DNA of 64,000 nt from Leptolinea sp. UBA5203. GTDB taxonomy: Bacteria > Chloroflexota > Anaerolineae > Anaerolineales > Anaerolineaceae. The position numbers and the translations under genes were made by a program. The DNA is taken from the NCBI GenBank assembly GCA_002412765.1, contig DHVR01000061.1, forward strand, positions 325,145 through 389,144, in the 5' to 3' direction. Positions 17,076 to 25,757 of this stretch are shown here, one piece after another; positions within the stretch are counted from its first letter, which is position 1, and every line of letters begins with the position of its first letter. The notes beneath the pieces were generated by a model. That model did not search any database. It was not told the origin of the DNA and saw only the letters and a list, made by a program, of their open reading frames with translations.

Positions 17076-17666
17076 TTAATTTTGAAGATCAAGTTTTCCC
17101 CATTGATCCAGATGAACCCAAGTTTGCATTTCATTTCTTTCTCTTGGACGACGCTCCATCTCCTGTATATCGTCAGGAAGATTGGAATATCTGATAGGCA
17201 AACCAACAGCGATCACCAAAAAAGGTTGGATATTTTTCGGAATATTGAAGAGCAATGCTGCTTTCTCTTTGTCAAATCCACCCATCGGACGGCAGTTGTA
17301 ATTTAAAGAGCGTATCTGAAGAAGGAGGTTTTCATTGGCCAATCCGAGATCATGGAGGGCACTTCGATTGGGAGTCCCTTGATCATCGGCAATCTCAGCA
17401 CAGGAGAGAATTAACACTGGAGCTTTGTTTGCCCACTCTTGATTTTTTTCATCCAAACAGGAGCGCATTGAGGCTAATGCTTCTGGAGACTGTTTAGTAA
17501 AAAGGAGATATCGCCATGGCTGACGGTTTCTTGCAGAAGGCGCCCAACGAGCGGCTTCAAAGAAAGAGAGAAGGTCTTCCATTGGAATATCTTGATTCTC
17601 TTTAAATGTTTTGGATGATCTACGATTATAGATGATGGAAGATATCTTATTGATATGGAAAGTCAT
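17076..17666 (-). CDS. Nitroreductase family protein
   Basis: A 196-residue flavoprotein of the NAD(P)H-dependent nitroreductase family. The FMN-binding start YNRRSSKTFKE, the segment EAARWAPSARNRQPWRYLL and the GLANENLLLQIRSLNYNCRPMGGFD block match the family, as does the hydrophobic IQPFLVIAVGLP near the C-terminus. Likely a cytosolic FMN-dependent reductase of quinones, nitro compounds or a specific unknown substrate. It lies 29 nt upstream of degV on the same strand and 15 nt downstream of the P1 peptidase gene, so a common transcript is likely. Confidence 0.9.
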   Translation of the reverse strand: MTFHINKISSIIYNRRSSKTFKENQDIPMEDLLSFFEAARWAPSARNRQPWRYLLFTKQSPEALASMRSCLDEKNQEWANKAPVLILSCAEIADDQGTPNRSALHDLGLANENLLLQIRSLNYNCRPMGGFDKEKAALLFNIPKNIQPFLVIAVGLPIRYSNLPDDIQEMERRPRERNEMQTWVHLDQWGKLDLQN

Positions 17667-17681
17667 TATGGTTTCCTATGG

Positions 17682-18680
17682 TTATACATATGATTGGGCA
17701 GCAGGAAGCTGGTTAAGGGGTTCTGCTGCTAATGCGGCATTGAGGATCGCTTGCCTTACCATGGACGCGGCATAAGCTCCGACCAAATTGACATCCGCTT
17801 TTTTCTTTTGAGTGGCAATGGAGAAAATCGTATCACCATCCAACATGGTGTGGGCGGGAGAAATGGATCGTGCTATCCCATTATGAGCCATTTGGGCAAT
17901 TTTATTGATTTCTTCACGGTTAAATTTTGCATTAGTTGCTACTACCCCAATGACGGTGTTTTGCTTCATGGCAATATTGAGGATATTTTCCCCGATAAAA
18001 CTATTCATGGATTTTAAGGTATCAGCAAAAAGTTCTCCATCGCCAATGCGCTTTCCTAAAACAGAAAATGACCGGGTTCCCGCGAGGATACTCTCGTCCG
18101 GGTTGATGACGTCCCCGAATGCATTAACCACCATCAGGGCTGAGACAACGAGATTATTCTTTAATACAATACTGGCTGTGCCAATGCCGGACTTCATCGC
18201 CTGTCTCATGCCAAATAACTTGCCCACGGTTGCGCCAGTTCCTGCACCAACATTCCCTTGCAAAACAGGGCCATTGCTTGCTTCACAGCATGCCTTATAT
18301 CCCATCGCTGCGTCTGGAAAAACATCAGGACTGCCAAAGGCGAGATCAAAAATCACGGCGCTGGAAACAATGGGAACATGTTTGACACCAGTGTTGACGC
18401 CAATCCCTTTTTCGGCTAAATAGTTCATGACCCCACTGGACGCATCCAATCCAAAAGCTGAGCCTCCAGCAAGAACAACCGCGTTGATTTGATCCACGAA
18501 GTGCATGGGGCGCAGCGCATCTGTTTCGCGTGTACCGGGAGCACCCCCGCGTTGGTCTACGCCGCCAATTGAACCTTTAGGGGGAAGAATAACGGTTACA
18601 CCAGTTAAGCCCACAAGATCTTGTACTTGTCCCACAAAGATTCCTGGAACGTCTGTTAGTGAATTTTGATGTTTAATCAT
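17682..18680 (-). CDS. P1 (DmpA) family peptidase
   Basis: A 332-residue member of the S58/DmpA family (L-aminopeptidase/D-esterase), enzymes that activate by self-cleavage into two chains. The conserved start LTDVPGIFVGQVQD, the block RGGAPGTRETDALRP, AVVLAGGSAFGLDASSGVM, and the Gly-rich GNVGAGTGATVGKLFG are all present. The probable self-cleavage/nucleophile region is VIGVVATNAKFN, followed by MAHNGIARSI. The protein has no signal peptide, so it should act in the cytoplasm on small peptides or amides. It starts 6 nt after the zinc-ribbon gene. Confidence 0.9.
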   Translation of the reverse strand: MIKHQNSLTDVPGIFVGQVQDLVGLTGVTVILPPKGSIGGVDQRGGAPGTRETDALRPMHFVDQINAVVLAGGSAFGLDASSGVMNYLAEKGIGVNTGVKHVPIVSSAVIFDLAFGSPDVFPDAAMGYKACCEASNGPVLQGNVGAGTGATVGKLFGMRQAMKSGIGTASIVLKNNLVVSALMVVNAFGDVINPDESILAGTRSFSVLGKRIGDGELFADTLKSMNSFIGENILNIAMKQNTVIGVVATNAKFNREEINKIAQMAHNGIARSISPAHTMLDGDTIFSIATQKKKADVNLVGAYAASMVRQAILNAALAAEPLNQLPAAQSYV

Positions 18681-18686
18681 ATGAGA

Positions 18687-19277
18687 TTACCTGAAAATCA
18701 ATTTACCGCAATTCGGGCAGGTGGAGGTTGAATTTTGAATAACGAAGCCACAGGTTTTACAAGTGCCAGGTTGTAATTCTCCCATTGGTGCGCCGCAGGC
18801 AACACAATTCGGTTCGGAAATTGGATTTGCCGCCTTGCAATAGTCACACGTTATTGTCCTCAAATTCTCAGATAATTCCATAGTTGCATTCATCTGTCGA
18901 GCAAAACGATCAATAACCTGCCAGATATCCTCTTTTAATTGCAAGTTCTCTATATCTTGAGCAATATCATCAATACGGCTGAGTAAATTGAGCGGATTCC
19001 GAATTGTTGCGAATGCTGAAAAACCCAGGCTAGCAGCAACTCCCAAAATCGATTGTTTCCCGATTTGTACTGAAACTCCATCTGGTACTTTTTCAATAGT
19101 GATTGGAATAGCTGTTCCGCCACCAGAGACTGCATTAATATGGGTTGCAATCTGTACAATAATTCGGTTTTCCGTCCCGAACTCTTTGGTGTTCAGGTTA
19201 TTCCGGTTGAAATGCCCATGCAGAGCGCCTGCAATATCTTTTGGTTCAATATTCCCGTGATAAAATTTACTATCCAT
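18687..19277 (-). CDS. Double zinc-ribbon protein of unknown function
   Basis: A 196-residue cytosolic protein. The first 130 residues have no family I recognise: a mixed region with IRNPLNLLSRIDDI and a helical segment. The last 55 residues hold four CxxC pairs (CDYC, CVAC, CKTC, CPNC) that would form two zinc ribbons. It may bind nucleic acid or a protein partner. I start at the ATG at 19277; a frame to 19310 exists but neither start has a strong ribosome site. The gene is divergent from the SH3b gene with only 54 nt between, and heads the minus-strand series that runs to degV. Confidence 0.65.
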   Translation of the reverse strand: MDSKFYHGNIEPKDIAGALHGHFNRNNLNTKEFGTENRIIVQIATHINAVSGGGTAIPITIEKVPDGVSVQIGKQSILGVAASLGFSAFATIRNPLNLLSRIDDIAQDIENLQLKEDIWQVIDRFARQMNATMELSENLRTITCDYCKAANPISEPNCVACGAPMGELQPGTCKTCGFVIQNSTSTCPNCGKLIFR

Positions 19278-19331
19278 AGTATCGATTATAATCAATATTT
19301 CAAGGATCATAGTATCAAATCAGGTGCAACA

Positions 19332-19961
19332 ATGAAGCAATTAAGCAATTTCAAAGAACGATTATCCGTAGGCATTCTAATTCTTGGCATATTCTTAATA
19401 CTTTCCAACAATAATCATGTTGCTGCAAATAATTCTCTTGAGCAGGAAAAACTACCGACGGTTACAGGAACCCCTCTTGGACCGCAAATTACGGTCTTAG
19501 TGATTGAGGGTGAGGAACAAATCAATGTTCGTTCGGGTCCCCATGTAACATTCGATAAAGTAGGTGTCCTGGTTAATAACCAGTCTGCTACAGCTCTGGG
19601 TAAAACAGCCTCTGGTGAGTGGATCTTGATTGAATATCAGGGTGTGGAGAATGGACAAGCCTGGGTATATGCACCCCTTGTCAGCATTTCACCCGGTGAC
19701 TTACCTATCGTTGCACCCCCATCTACTCCTACGCCGGCAGTCACCCCAACCATTGATCCGACCATGGCCGCACGCTTTATTATTTCACCCTTGCCAACTC
19801 GTTTAGCAACCTACACTGAGGTAGCGCCTTTATCCATACCAACTTTTGAAGATACATCAACTATATCTCAAAAAGCAGGCATCCCCATTGGCTTGCTGAT
19901 TTTAGTGGTTGGCGCTATTGGATTGTTCATGGGATTATTCACCATCGCACAAGGCAGATAG
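19332..19961 (+). CDS. Membrane-anchored SH3b domain protein
   Basis: The 209-residue protein has an N-terminal hydrophobic segment (about 10-32). An extracellular bacterial SH3 domain follows (about 55-118, with EEQINVRSGPHVTFDKVG and the closing GQAWVYAPLV), then a Pro/Thr-rich linker, and a C-terminal membrane helix (about 180-204). SH3b domains of this kind bind cell-wall or surface glycans, so a structural or sensing role at the envelope is inferred. The ATG at 19332 has AGGTG upstream; the open frame reaches back to 19140, but that would overlap the divergent gene and bury the signal segment. Confidence 0.8.
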   Translation: MKQLSNFKERLSVGILILGIFLILSNNNHVAANNSLEQEKLPTVTGTPLGPQITVLVIEGEEQINVRSGPHVTFDKVGVLVNNQSATALGKTASGEWILIEYQGVENGQAWVYAPLVSISPGDLPIVAPPSTPTPAVTPTIDPTMAARFIISPLPTRLATYTEVAPLSIPTFEDTSTISQKAGIPIGLLILVVGAIGLFMGLFTIAQGR

Positions 19962-19967
19962 TGTTTA

Positions 19968-20627
19968 TCAATCAGATATCTTTTGTAGATATTCCACACA
20001 GCTTGGACCAAGTTTATGCCCGGTGTTTTCATCCACACAGAGATGAGTGGTATATCCAAGCGCCTTAATTGCAGCTTCTGTTTGAATAGCCATCTCAACT
20101 GGAACTAATCTATCCTTCGCACCATGAAAGATAGAGATGAGAGGATTATGATTCAGTTGTTTGGATAATTTCTCCAAGGTACCATCCGGTAAAAATCCAG
20201 CAATACTGACCACATGGTTGAGCTGTTCGGGAATCAGGGCTGCTAGCATATAGGCCACTGCTGCTCCTTGACTGAATCCTATGAGATTCATTGTTGTATC
20301 AAGCAAGCCATTGGCTTTCTTGAATTTATTAATCCAGTCTATTAAGATCTCAACGGATGGTAAAAGCGCATCATATTCAGGGTAAGGATTAGGGGTGATT
20401 TGTGCCCAGGCATACCCAGCCGGGCTGCCTGCCTGTGGTGCCCTGGGAGAAAGCAGCCAGTGATTCTTGGGTAAATAACCCCAAAAAGCATTCATGGAGT
20501 TCTCGTCACCGGTCCAGCCGTGTAACAAAAGACTTATCCCAGGTTTGGGCGAGGGGATTTCCGGCTTGCGCAGATGTATGATCATGCCGTATTCCAGCAT
20601 TGTATATTCTGAAGTTACAGTATTCAT
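19968..20627 (-). CDS. Carboxylesterase/phospholipase family alpha/beta hydrolase
   Basis: A 219-residue alpha/beta hydrolase close to the type-2 carboxylesterase (YpfH/EstB) family. The oxyanion-side LLLHGWTGDENS, the nucleophile elbow GFSQG (S119), the acid in GAKDRLVP (D172) and the final His in TGHKL (H204) form a complete triad. PRAPQAGSPAGYAW is also typical. It has no signal peptide and probably hydrolyses small esters or acylated substrates in the cytoplasm. Its ATG directly follows the stop codon of the patatin gene (TAAATG), so the two lipid-type hydrolases are co-translated. Confidence 0.88.
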   Translation of the reverse strand: MNTVTSEYTMLEYGMIIHLRKPEIPSPKPGISLLLHGWTGDENSMNAFWGYLPKNHWLLSPRAPQAGSPAGYAWAQITPNPYPEYDALLPSVEILIDWINKFKKANGLLDTTMNLIGFSQGAAVAYMLAALIPEQLNHVVSIAGFLPDGTLEKLSKQLNHNPLISIFHGAKDRLVPVEMAIQTEAAIKALGYTTHLCVDENTGHKLGPSCVEYLQKISD

Positions 20628-21569
20628 TTATCTTATTTTTTCCTGAAGGGGGTTTGCACCAGTATTGATTTCTTTTCCTGGAAGAATGGGTTGGTTAAAA
20701 AGACGAACAACTTGTTTAGTCATACCAAAGATCTGCCCTAATTCTTTTTTGGAATCTTTGACAATTTGTTCACCTCGTAAAATCAAGTCTTGTGTTGAGA
20801 CAATATCCAAAAGGGCGATTTCACTCACATCCGGACGCAAAATAACATCGGGTTTATCCAACTTCATTCGTAATTCTGCCAGCATTCGCGCCGTAGTTTC
20901 CATGGATCTTGTAAATATATTAAAGGCTTTCGCTAATCGCAAGCGAGAGAAATGTTCAAGGAGGGGCTGCGTAAAAGGAATGTGAGGAGGATTAATTATC
21001 GGGGGCATATGCGCCCAATCTTCAGGAATCGGGGTCAAGCACACGGCAATAATAGGAATGTTTGGTGCCAACCAGCGTGCCAATGCGACAGGCACAGGAT
21101 CCAAAATGGCTCCATCGACAAACGTATAACCACCAATTTGTTTAGGTGGAAAAACCCCTGGAACTGCAACGGTAGCCATGACAGCATCAAGAACTCTTCC
21201 GGATGTAAAAACAAATTCTTGCGCCGTATTAATTTCGACCGCAGTGCAGCCAAAGGGAATTTTTAACTGATCGAATTGGATATCGCCAAGCGCATCCAGC
21301 ATTTCTTTTTCAAACCTGGTAAGGCCAAGCATGGAGGGTTCACTGGAGAAGGAAGGAGAGAAGATTTTTACATCATTTAACCTGCTGGTAATTTTTACCA
21401 TCTCATCAGTGGACATTCCGGAAGCATAAGCAGCGCCGACGATTCCTCCTGCGCTTGTACCCGCAATCGCTTTGATTGAATACCCTTCAGCCATTAAGGC
21501 ACGTATCACGCCGACATGGGCTATTCCGCGAACCCCGCCACCACCCAAAGCCAGTGCAATGTCTTTCAT
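20628..21569 (-). CDS. Patatin-like phospholipase
   Basis: A 313-residue patatin family acyl hydrolase of the RssA/YchK type. The oxyanion loop GGGGVRGIAHVG, the nucleophile in GTSAG (S39) and the catalytic aspartate in VDGA (D152) form the Ser-Asp dyad. The blocks VAVPGVFPP and VDGAILDPVPV are typical. It probably cleaves fatty acids from membrane phospholipids in the cytoplasm. It is the first gene of a two-gene unit with the esterase. Confidence 0.92.
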   Translation of the reverse strand: MKDIALALGGGGVRGIAHVGVIRALMAEGYSIKAIAGTSAGGIVGAAYASGMSTDEMVKITSRLNDVKIFSPSFSSEPSMLGLTRFEKEMLDALGDIQFDQLKIPFGCTAVEINTAQEFVFTSGRVLDAVMATVAVPGVFPPKQIGGYTFVDGAILDPVPVALARWLAPNIPIIAVCLTPIPEDWAHMPPIINPPHIPFTQPLLEHFSRLRLAKAFNIFTRSMETTARMLAELRMKLDKPDVILRPDVSEIALLDIVSTQDLILRGEQIVKDSKKELGQIFGMTKQVVRLFNQPILPGKEINTGANPLQEKIR

Positions 21570-21676
21570 AAGTCCCTCTTGGAATGAGATTTTTTCTATT
21601 AATTATACCTTGAATCCAAGGGTTTCCTTGCATGCTGGCATTCGCTTTTCAGCCAGAGCATGATAAAATTTTCCCT

Positions 21677-22126
21677 ATGGAAGAAAAAACTGTCGCAAGA
21701 AATCGGAAAGCTAAATTTGAATTTTTCATTCTGGAGACTCTGGAAGCCGGGATTTCTCTGGTTGGCAGTGAGATTAAATCTATCCGGGCAAGCCAGGTTA
21801 GCCTTGAAGAGGCCTACATTAAAGTTGATGGACACGAAGCCTGGTTAATGGATGCACATATTGCACCGTATGTCCTGGCAAATAGGTTTAATCATGAGCC
21901 TCGCCGTAATCGAAGATTATTACTTCATAAGAAGGAAATTCTGGAACTTTGGAACGAAGTCCGGCAGAAGGGCGTAACCATCATTCCCGTGCGTTTGTAT
22001 ATCAAGGATGGGCGGGCAAAGGTAGAGATTGCAGTCGCCAAAGGTAAGAAACTATACGACAAGCGCGCTGATATTGCTAAAAAAGACATACAACGCGAAA
22101 TGGAACGAAAACTAAAGGATTATTAG
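21677..22126 (+). CDS. smpB: SsrA-binding protein
   Basis: SmpB (149 residues) carries tmRNA to stalled ribosomes in trans-translation. Characteristic stretches are ARNRKAKFEFFILETLEAGISL, LVGSEIKSIRASQVSL, EAWLMDAHIAPY, the basic EPRRNRRLLLHKKEI and the tail KGKKLYDKRADIAKKD. I start at the ATG at 21677, where the family sequence begins; the frame continues to 21632 without conserved residues. The tmRNA gene (ssrA) is not in the window. It begins a long plus-strand run of closely spaced genes. Confidence 0.97.
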   Translation: MEEKTVARNRKAKFEFFILETLEAGISLVGSEIKSIRASQVSLEEAYIKVDGHEAWLMDAHIAPYVLANRFNHEPRRNRRLLLHKKEILELWNEVRQKGVTIIPVRLYIKDGRAKVEIAVAKGKKLYDKRADIAKKDIQREMERKLKDY

Positions 22127-22135
22127 AGGCTCGCA

Positions 22136-22852
22136 TTGATACCAAACGAATATTTGGCTTTTTTGATTACGATAGTAATTGCTGTGGGTTGGTTAAGGTT
22201 AATTGATTTTTTAGCTGGCAAAGGAGTTTTTCCTGCGGTAATCAGTAGAAAAATAATCCATATAGGTACCGGTCCTATTTTTGTTCTTTGCTGGATGCTC
22301 TTCCCTGATAAAACCATTTCCCGTTATTTGGCAGCCATAATCCCTTTCCTCATAACCATGCAGTTTTTGCTTGTTGGTTTAGGCATCATAAAAGACGAAG
22401 AAGCTGTGCGAGCCATGTCTCGCAGTGGAGACCGCAGGGAAATCCTTAAAGGACCGCTGATCTACGGACTAGTTTTTGTGGTCATGACCATCTTATTTTG
22501 GCGGGATAATGCCATCGGTTTGATTACCTTGATGATCCTTTGTGGAGGGGACGGCATGGCGGATATCATCGGATCCCGATTTGGGAAGCATAAAATTCCA
22601 TGGGCTCTCAGTAAAAGTTGGCAAGGGTCCGCTGCCATGTTTGTTGGTTCACTATTTCTCATTTATTTGGTCATGTTTTCGTTCCAGGGTATGGGGTTCA
22701 CTCAAATGAATGTCCAATATACCTTATTGCCCATATCCGGCATCGTGTTTATTGCCACCATCGTCGAAACACTTCCATATGGGGATTGGGACAATTTCTT
22801 TGTTCCCTTGGCCTCTGTAATCTTTTCTTATCTATTCTTAATAATAAAGTGA
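22136..22852 (+). CDS. Phytol/dolichol kinase-like (CTP-dependent polyprenol kinase) membrane protein
   Basis: A 238-residue protein with about seven membrane segments. It has the family features of CTP-dependent polyprenol kinases (VTE5/SEC59/Dgk1 related to phosphatidate cytidylyltransferases): SRKIIHIGTGP near the N-terminus, the R-R-E-I-L-K-G-P loop, and CGGDGMADIIGSRFGKHKIP with SKSWQGSAAMFVGS. The probable reaction is phosphorylation of a prenol such as farnesol, geranylgeraniol or phytol to salvage it for lipid synthesis. The start is a TTG at 22136, preceded by GAGG overlapping the smpB stop codon, so coupling with smpB is likely. Confidence 0.8.
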   Translation: MIPNEYLAFLITIVIAVGWLRLIDFLAGKGVFPAVISRKIIHIGTGPIFVLCWMLFPDKTISRYLAAIIPFLITMQFLLVGLGIIKDEEAVRAMSRSGDRREILKGPLIYGLVFVVMTILFWRDNAIGLITLMILCGGDGMADIIGSRFGKHKIPWALSKSWQGSAAMFVGSLFLIYLVMFSFQGMGFTQMNVQYTLLPISGIVFIATIVETLPYGDWDNFFVPLASVIFSYLFLIIK

Positions 22853-22867
22853 TAATATTATTAAGAA
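22835..22867. repeat. AT-rich inverted repeat
   Basis: TTCTTAATAATA (22835-22846) is matched by TATTATTAAGAA (22856-22867). It overlaps the 3' end of the polyprenol kinase gene. The two sides are perfect but all AT-rich and no T-run follows, so it could be a weak terminator, an operator or chance. Confidence 0.4.
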
Positions 22868-22907
22868 ATATTAGACAAGAAATTCAATCAATGGTTTGAG
22901 ACGAATT

Positions 22908-23993
22908 ATGGAATTTACAAGAAGGAAATTCATTAAGACTGCTGTTTTGGGTGCTGGTGCTTTCATTATCCGGCTGCCTAAATTTTCATTTCAAGACATC
23001 AATCCATTCCCTGAAAATGTAAAACTTGGTCGAAATTGTGTGGGGGGAGCTATCAATATCCGTTCCAAGCCAACAGTAAACAGTACCGAGACAGGCAAAT
23101 TGTACGAGGATGGTGTTTTTGAGTGGCGACAGGAAGTCGTTGGGGAAACACCTGCTGGATTGGTAAGCAGCCGTTGGATCGAAATGGATCAGGGCTATAT
23201 ATATGCCCCCAGTATTCAACCTGTAAAATATCTTCCACAAATTCCCCTTGCGAACTTACCCGAAAAGGATGGCGTAGTTGGTTTTTGGGCTGAGGTCAGT
23301 GTGCCGTTTGTGGACCTTATTCTGGAGAATGGACCAGTAGCCAGATCCCCATGGTTTAAAGAAGTAGATAAACCAAGATTATATTATAGCCAGGTTATCT
23401 GGGTGGATGGTATCAAAACCGGAGATGATGGTGAATCGTATTATCATCTCAATGAACGATATGGTACATATGGTGATTTATTCTGGGCAAATGCAAAAGC
23501 TTTCCGGTTGATTACTGAAGAAGAAATCGAACCCATCAGACCAGAAGTGGAAAATAAAAAGGTCGTGGTTAATCTGGATTATCAAACTATGTCCTGCTAT
23601 GAAGGGGACAAGGAAGTTTATTTTTGTAGAGTCTCCACTGGCGCGCGGTTTGATGCCAGCGGTAATCCCGTGGATGAATGGCCAACGCCTGCTGGCGAGC
23701 ATAAAGTCTGGCGAAAATTAGTATCCCTCCATATGAGTGGCGGTGGTACTGGTGCAGGTTGGGATACGCCGGCTGTCGCCTGGACCACATTGTTTGTTGG
23801 TCAGGGTGTTGCAATCCACTCAACCTTTTGGCACAACGATTACGGAACCCCACGCTCGCATGGTTGTGTCAATACTCGTCCGGAAGATGCCAAATGGGTT
23901 TATCGCTGGACAAATCCCATTGTTGATTATACTATCGGAGATTTAACCATCGAGGATATGAAAGGCACACCCATCATTGTTACGAGAGCTTAA
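22908..23993 (+). CDS. L,D-transpeptidase with Tat-type signal
   Basis: A 361-residue exported cell-wall enzyme. Residues 4-10 (TRRKFIK) followed by a hydrophobic stretch look like a twin-arginine signal. Next come a small SH3-like N-terminal region (GAINIRSKPTVNSTETGKL to IYAPSIQ) and, from about residue 215, a YkuD domain with HSTFWHNDYGTPRSHGCVN, where C320 is the nucleophile that forms 3-3 peptidoglycan crosslinks. The ATG at 22908 is chosen over the TTG at 22896 because it opens directly on the signal. It sits just upstream of ccdA with 5 nt between, linking wall crosslinking to extracytoplasmic thiol chemistry by position. Confidence 0.92.
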   Translation: MEFTRRKFIKTAVLGAGAFIIRLPKFSFQDINPFPENVKLGRNCVGGAINIRSKPTVNSTETGKLYEDGVFEWRQEVVGETPAGLVSSRWIEMDQGYIYAPSIQPVKYLPQIPLANLPEKDGVVGFWAEVSVPFVDLILENGPVARSPWFKEVDKPRLYYSQVIWVDGIKTGDDGESYYHLNERYGTYGDLFWANAKAFRLITEEEIEPIRPEVENKKVVVNLDYQTMSCYEGDKEVYFCRVSTGARFDASGNPVDEWPTPAGEHKVWRKLVSLHMSGGGTGAGWDTPAVAWTTLFVGQGVAIHSTFWHNDYGTPRSHGCVNTRPEDAKWVYRWTNPIVDYTIGDLTIEDMKGTPIIVTRA

Positions 23994-23998
23994 ACAAC

Positions 23999-24718
23999 AT
24001 GGAAATCAATGTCTGGATAGCGCTGCTCGCTGGATTGTTATCCTTTTTTTCTCCTTGTGTCTTCTCACTCATCCCGGTTTACCTTGCCTATCTATCCGGA
24101 AGAACAATCAGCACGTCTGATTTTCCATCTACAACCAAACAACGATTTTCCCTTTTCCTGCATGGCTTGTTTTTCGTTCTTGGATTTAGCACCATTTTTA
24201 TTCTTTTCGGCCTAGCAGCATCCTCCTTTGGTAATTTATTGTATGATTCAAAAGAATGGATTGCAAAAATAGGCGGCTCTCTGGTGATCTTGTTTGGGCT
24301 GCATGTTTCCGGAGTATTGAATATTCCACTGTTCAATTATGAGTTTCGCGCCCAGACTGAAATCAGCAAGAAGTTTGGATATTTGACCTCTTTTATCATG
24401 GGCATCTTTTTCTCAGCAGGTTGGTCTCCTTGCGTTGGCCCAGCCCTGGGGGCCATTCTGGTCTTAGCGGCGAATGAAGGATCGATTGTAAGTGGTACGG
24501 GTTTGTTAGTTGCTTATTCAATCGGCATGGCAGTTCCATTTTTAATTTCAACGCTGTTTGTGGAATTCTTGAATTTATTTATTACAAAGTTCAAAAAGAC
24601 AACAATTATCTTTGAGAAGATCTTTGGTTTCTTTCTAGTCATTATTGGTTTATTGTTATTTTTGGGTTTATTTGAGAGATTGTCACAATTTTCCAGCATA
24701 CTGGATTTTGGAATATAG
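23999..24718 (+). CDS. ccdA: CcdA-type cytochrome c biogenesis / thiol-disulfide transporter
   Basis: A 239-residue membrane protein with six hydrophobic segments. The two redox cysteines that relay electrons across the membrane sit in the expected repeats: FFSPCVFSLIPVYLAYLSG (C20) and GWSPCVGPALGA (C145). It carries reducing equivalents from cytosolic thioredoxin to extracytoplasmic partners, which may include cytochrome c haem-ligation factors or disulfide-containing proteins. The gene is 5 nt downstream of the L,D-transpeptidase gene and 22 nt upstream of a DUF2085 protein with a thioredoxin-like head. Confidence 0.93.
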   Translation: MEINVWIALLAGLLSFFSPCVFSLIPVYLAYLSGRTISTSDFPSTTKQRFSLFLHGLFFVLGFSTIFILFGLAASSFGNLLYDSKEWIAKIGGSLVILFGLHVSGVLNIPLFNYEFRAQTEISKKFGYLTSFIMGIFFSAGWSPCVGPALGAILVLAANEGSIVSGTGLLVAYSIGMAVPFLISTLFVEFLNLFITKFKKTTIIFEKIFGFFLVIIGLLLFLGLFERLSQFSSILDFGI

Positions 24719-24740
24719 AGAACGCGTAAAAGGCGGTTGC

Positions 24741-25754
24741 ATGCTTAATTTGACACTTTACTATGATCCTAAACTGGAAAATAGCCAGAGGCTGTTTGAA
24801 GATTTAGAGCGTATCAAACATCAATCTGAGTTTCATATTACGCGGATTGATGTGACCAAGGATTTACCCCTTTATGGGGATATGGGCCCCTTCCCAGTGA
24901 TAAAAATTGGCCCATATACCCTTCAAGGAGAAATCACAGCCCAGCAAATTCAAGTAGCTGTGGGGGCTGCTATGGATCGTGATCGGAATTTGCGTCAATT
25001 GGGTGATAAGCGCTATGAAAAAAAAATCAATCGAGGGAAGAAATTGTCTGGTCCTGATCGTATCACCTTGTTGGTTAGTAAGAAATACATGTTTCTATTC
25101 AACTTTGTAGTTTTTTTGTATATCGGGCTGCCATTTCTTGCACCGGTTCTAATGAATGCTGGAGCCACATTCCCTGCCCAAATTATCTACAAAGTTTATC
25201 GTCCATTATGTCACCAATTGACCTTTCGATCCTTTTTTTTGTATGGAGATCAATTGGTTTATCCCAGGGAACTGGCACAGGTTCCAGATGTGATTCCATA
25301 CGAAGAATATTTTCATCAGGATCACCTGGATATTAATTTTGCCAGGGATTTCCTGGGAAACGAGCAGGCAGGATATAAAGTTGCCCTTTGTGAGCGTGAC
25401 ATAGCCATATATGGATCTTTCCTAATCTTTGGAATTTTGTTCCAATTGTTTGGCCGGAAATTTAGAAGGATTCCTTGGTATATCTGGATCCTTGTTGGTA
25501 TTATCCCCATGGGTTTGGATGGTACATCCCAATTACCCGGATTAATGGCAAATATCTTGCCTGCCTGGGTTCCACTTCGGGAGAGTACACCCCTCATACG
25601 GGTAATCACCGGCGTATTATTTGGGATTACAACAGCCTGGTATCTGTATCCGATTGTTGAAGAAACCATGAATGATACCCGCCTTCTATTGACCCAGAAA
25701 AAGAATTACGTTGAACAAAGCAAAGTAGAAGCAGAAACGGAAGTGGACGCCTAA
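24741..25754 (+). CDS. DUF2085 membrane protein with glutaredoxin-like N-terminal domain
   Basis: The 337-residue protein joins two parts. Residues 1-80 resemble a small thioredoxin/glutaredoxin-like fold (LTLYYDPKLENS, then VTKDLPLYGDMGPFPVIKIGPYTLQGEI), but the usual CxxC is absent. From about 115 there are four hydrophobic segments with the DUF2085 signatures PLCHQL (C157-H158-Q159) and VALCERDIAIY (C217-E218-R219). The ATG at 24741 follows AAGGCGG; the frame extends upstream but would overlap ccdA. DUF2085 has no known function; its conserved Cys, His and Arg suggest metal or thiol chemistry at the membrane, consistent with ccdA next door. Confidence 0.75.
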   Translation: MLNLTLYYDPKLENSQRLFEDLERIKHQSEFHITRIDVTKDLPLYGDMGPFPVIKIGPYTLQGEITAQQIQVAVGAAMDRDRNLRQLGDKRYEKKINRGKKLSGPDRITLLVSKKYMFLFNFVVFLYIGLPFLAPVLMNAGATFPAQIIYKVYRPLCHQLTFRSFFLYGDQLVYPRELAQVPDVIPYEEYFHQDHLDINFARDFLGNEQAGYKVALCERDIAIYGSFLIFGILFQLFGRKFRRIPWYIWILVGIIPMGLDGTSQLPGLMANILPAWVPLRESTPLIRVITGVLFGITTAWYLYPIVEETMNDTRLLLTQKKNYVEQSKVEAETEVDA

Positions 25755-25757
25755 AGT

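Noticed and set aside
22835..22867. Strong terminator after the polyprenol kinase
   Set aside because: The stem is perfect but AT-only and no T-run follows, so it is kept only as an inverted repeat.
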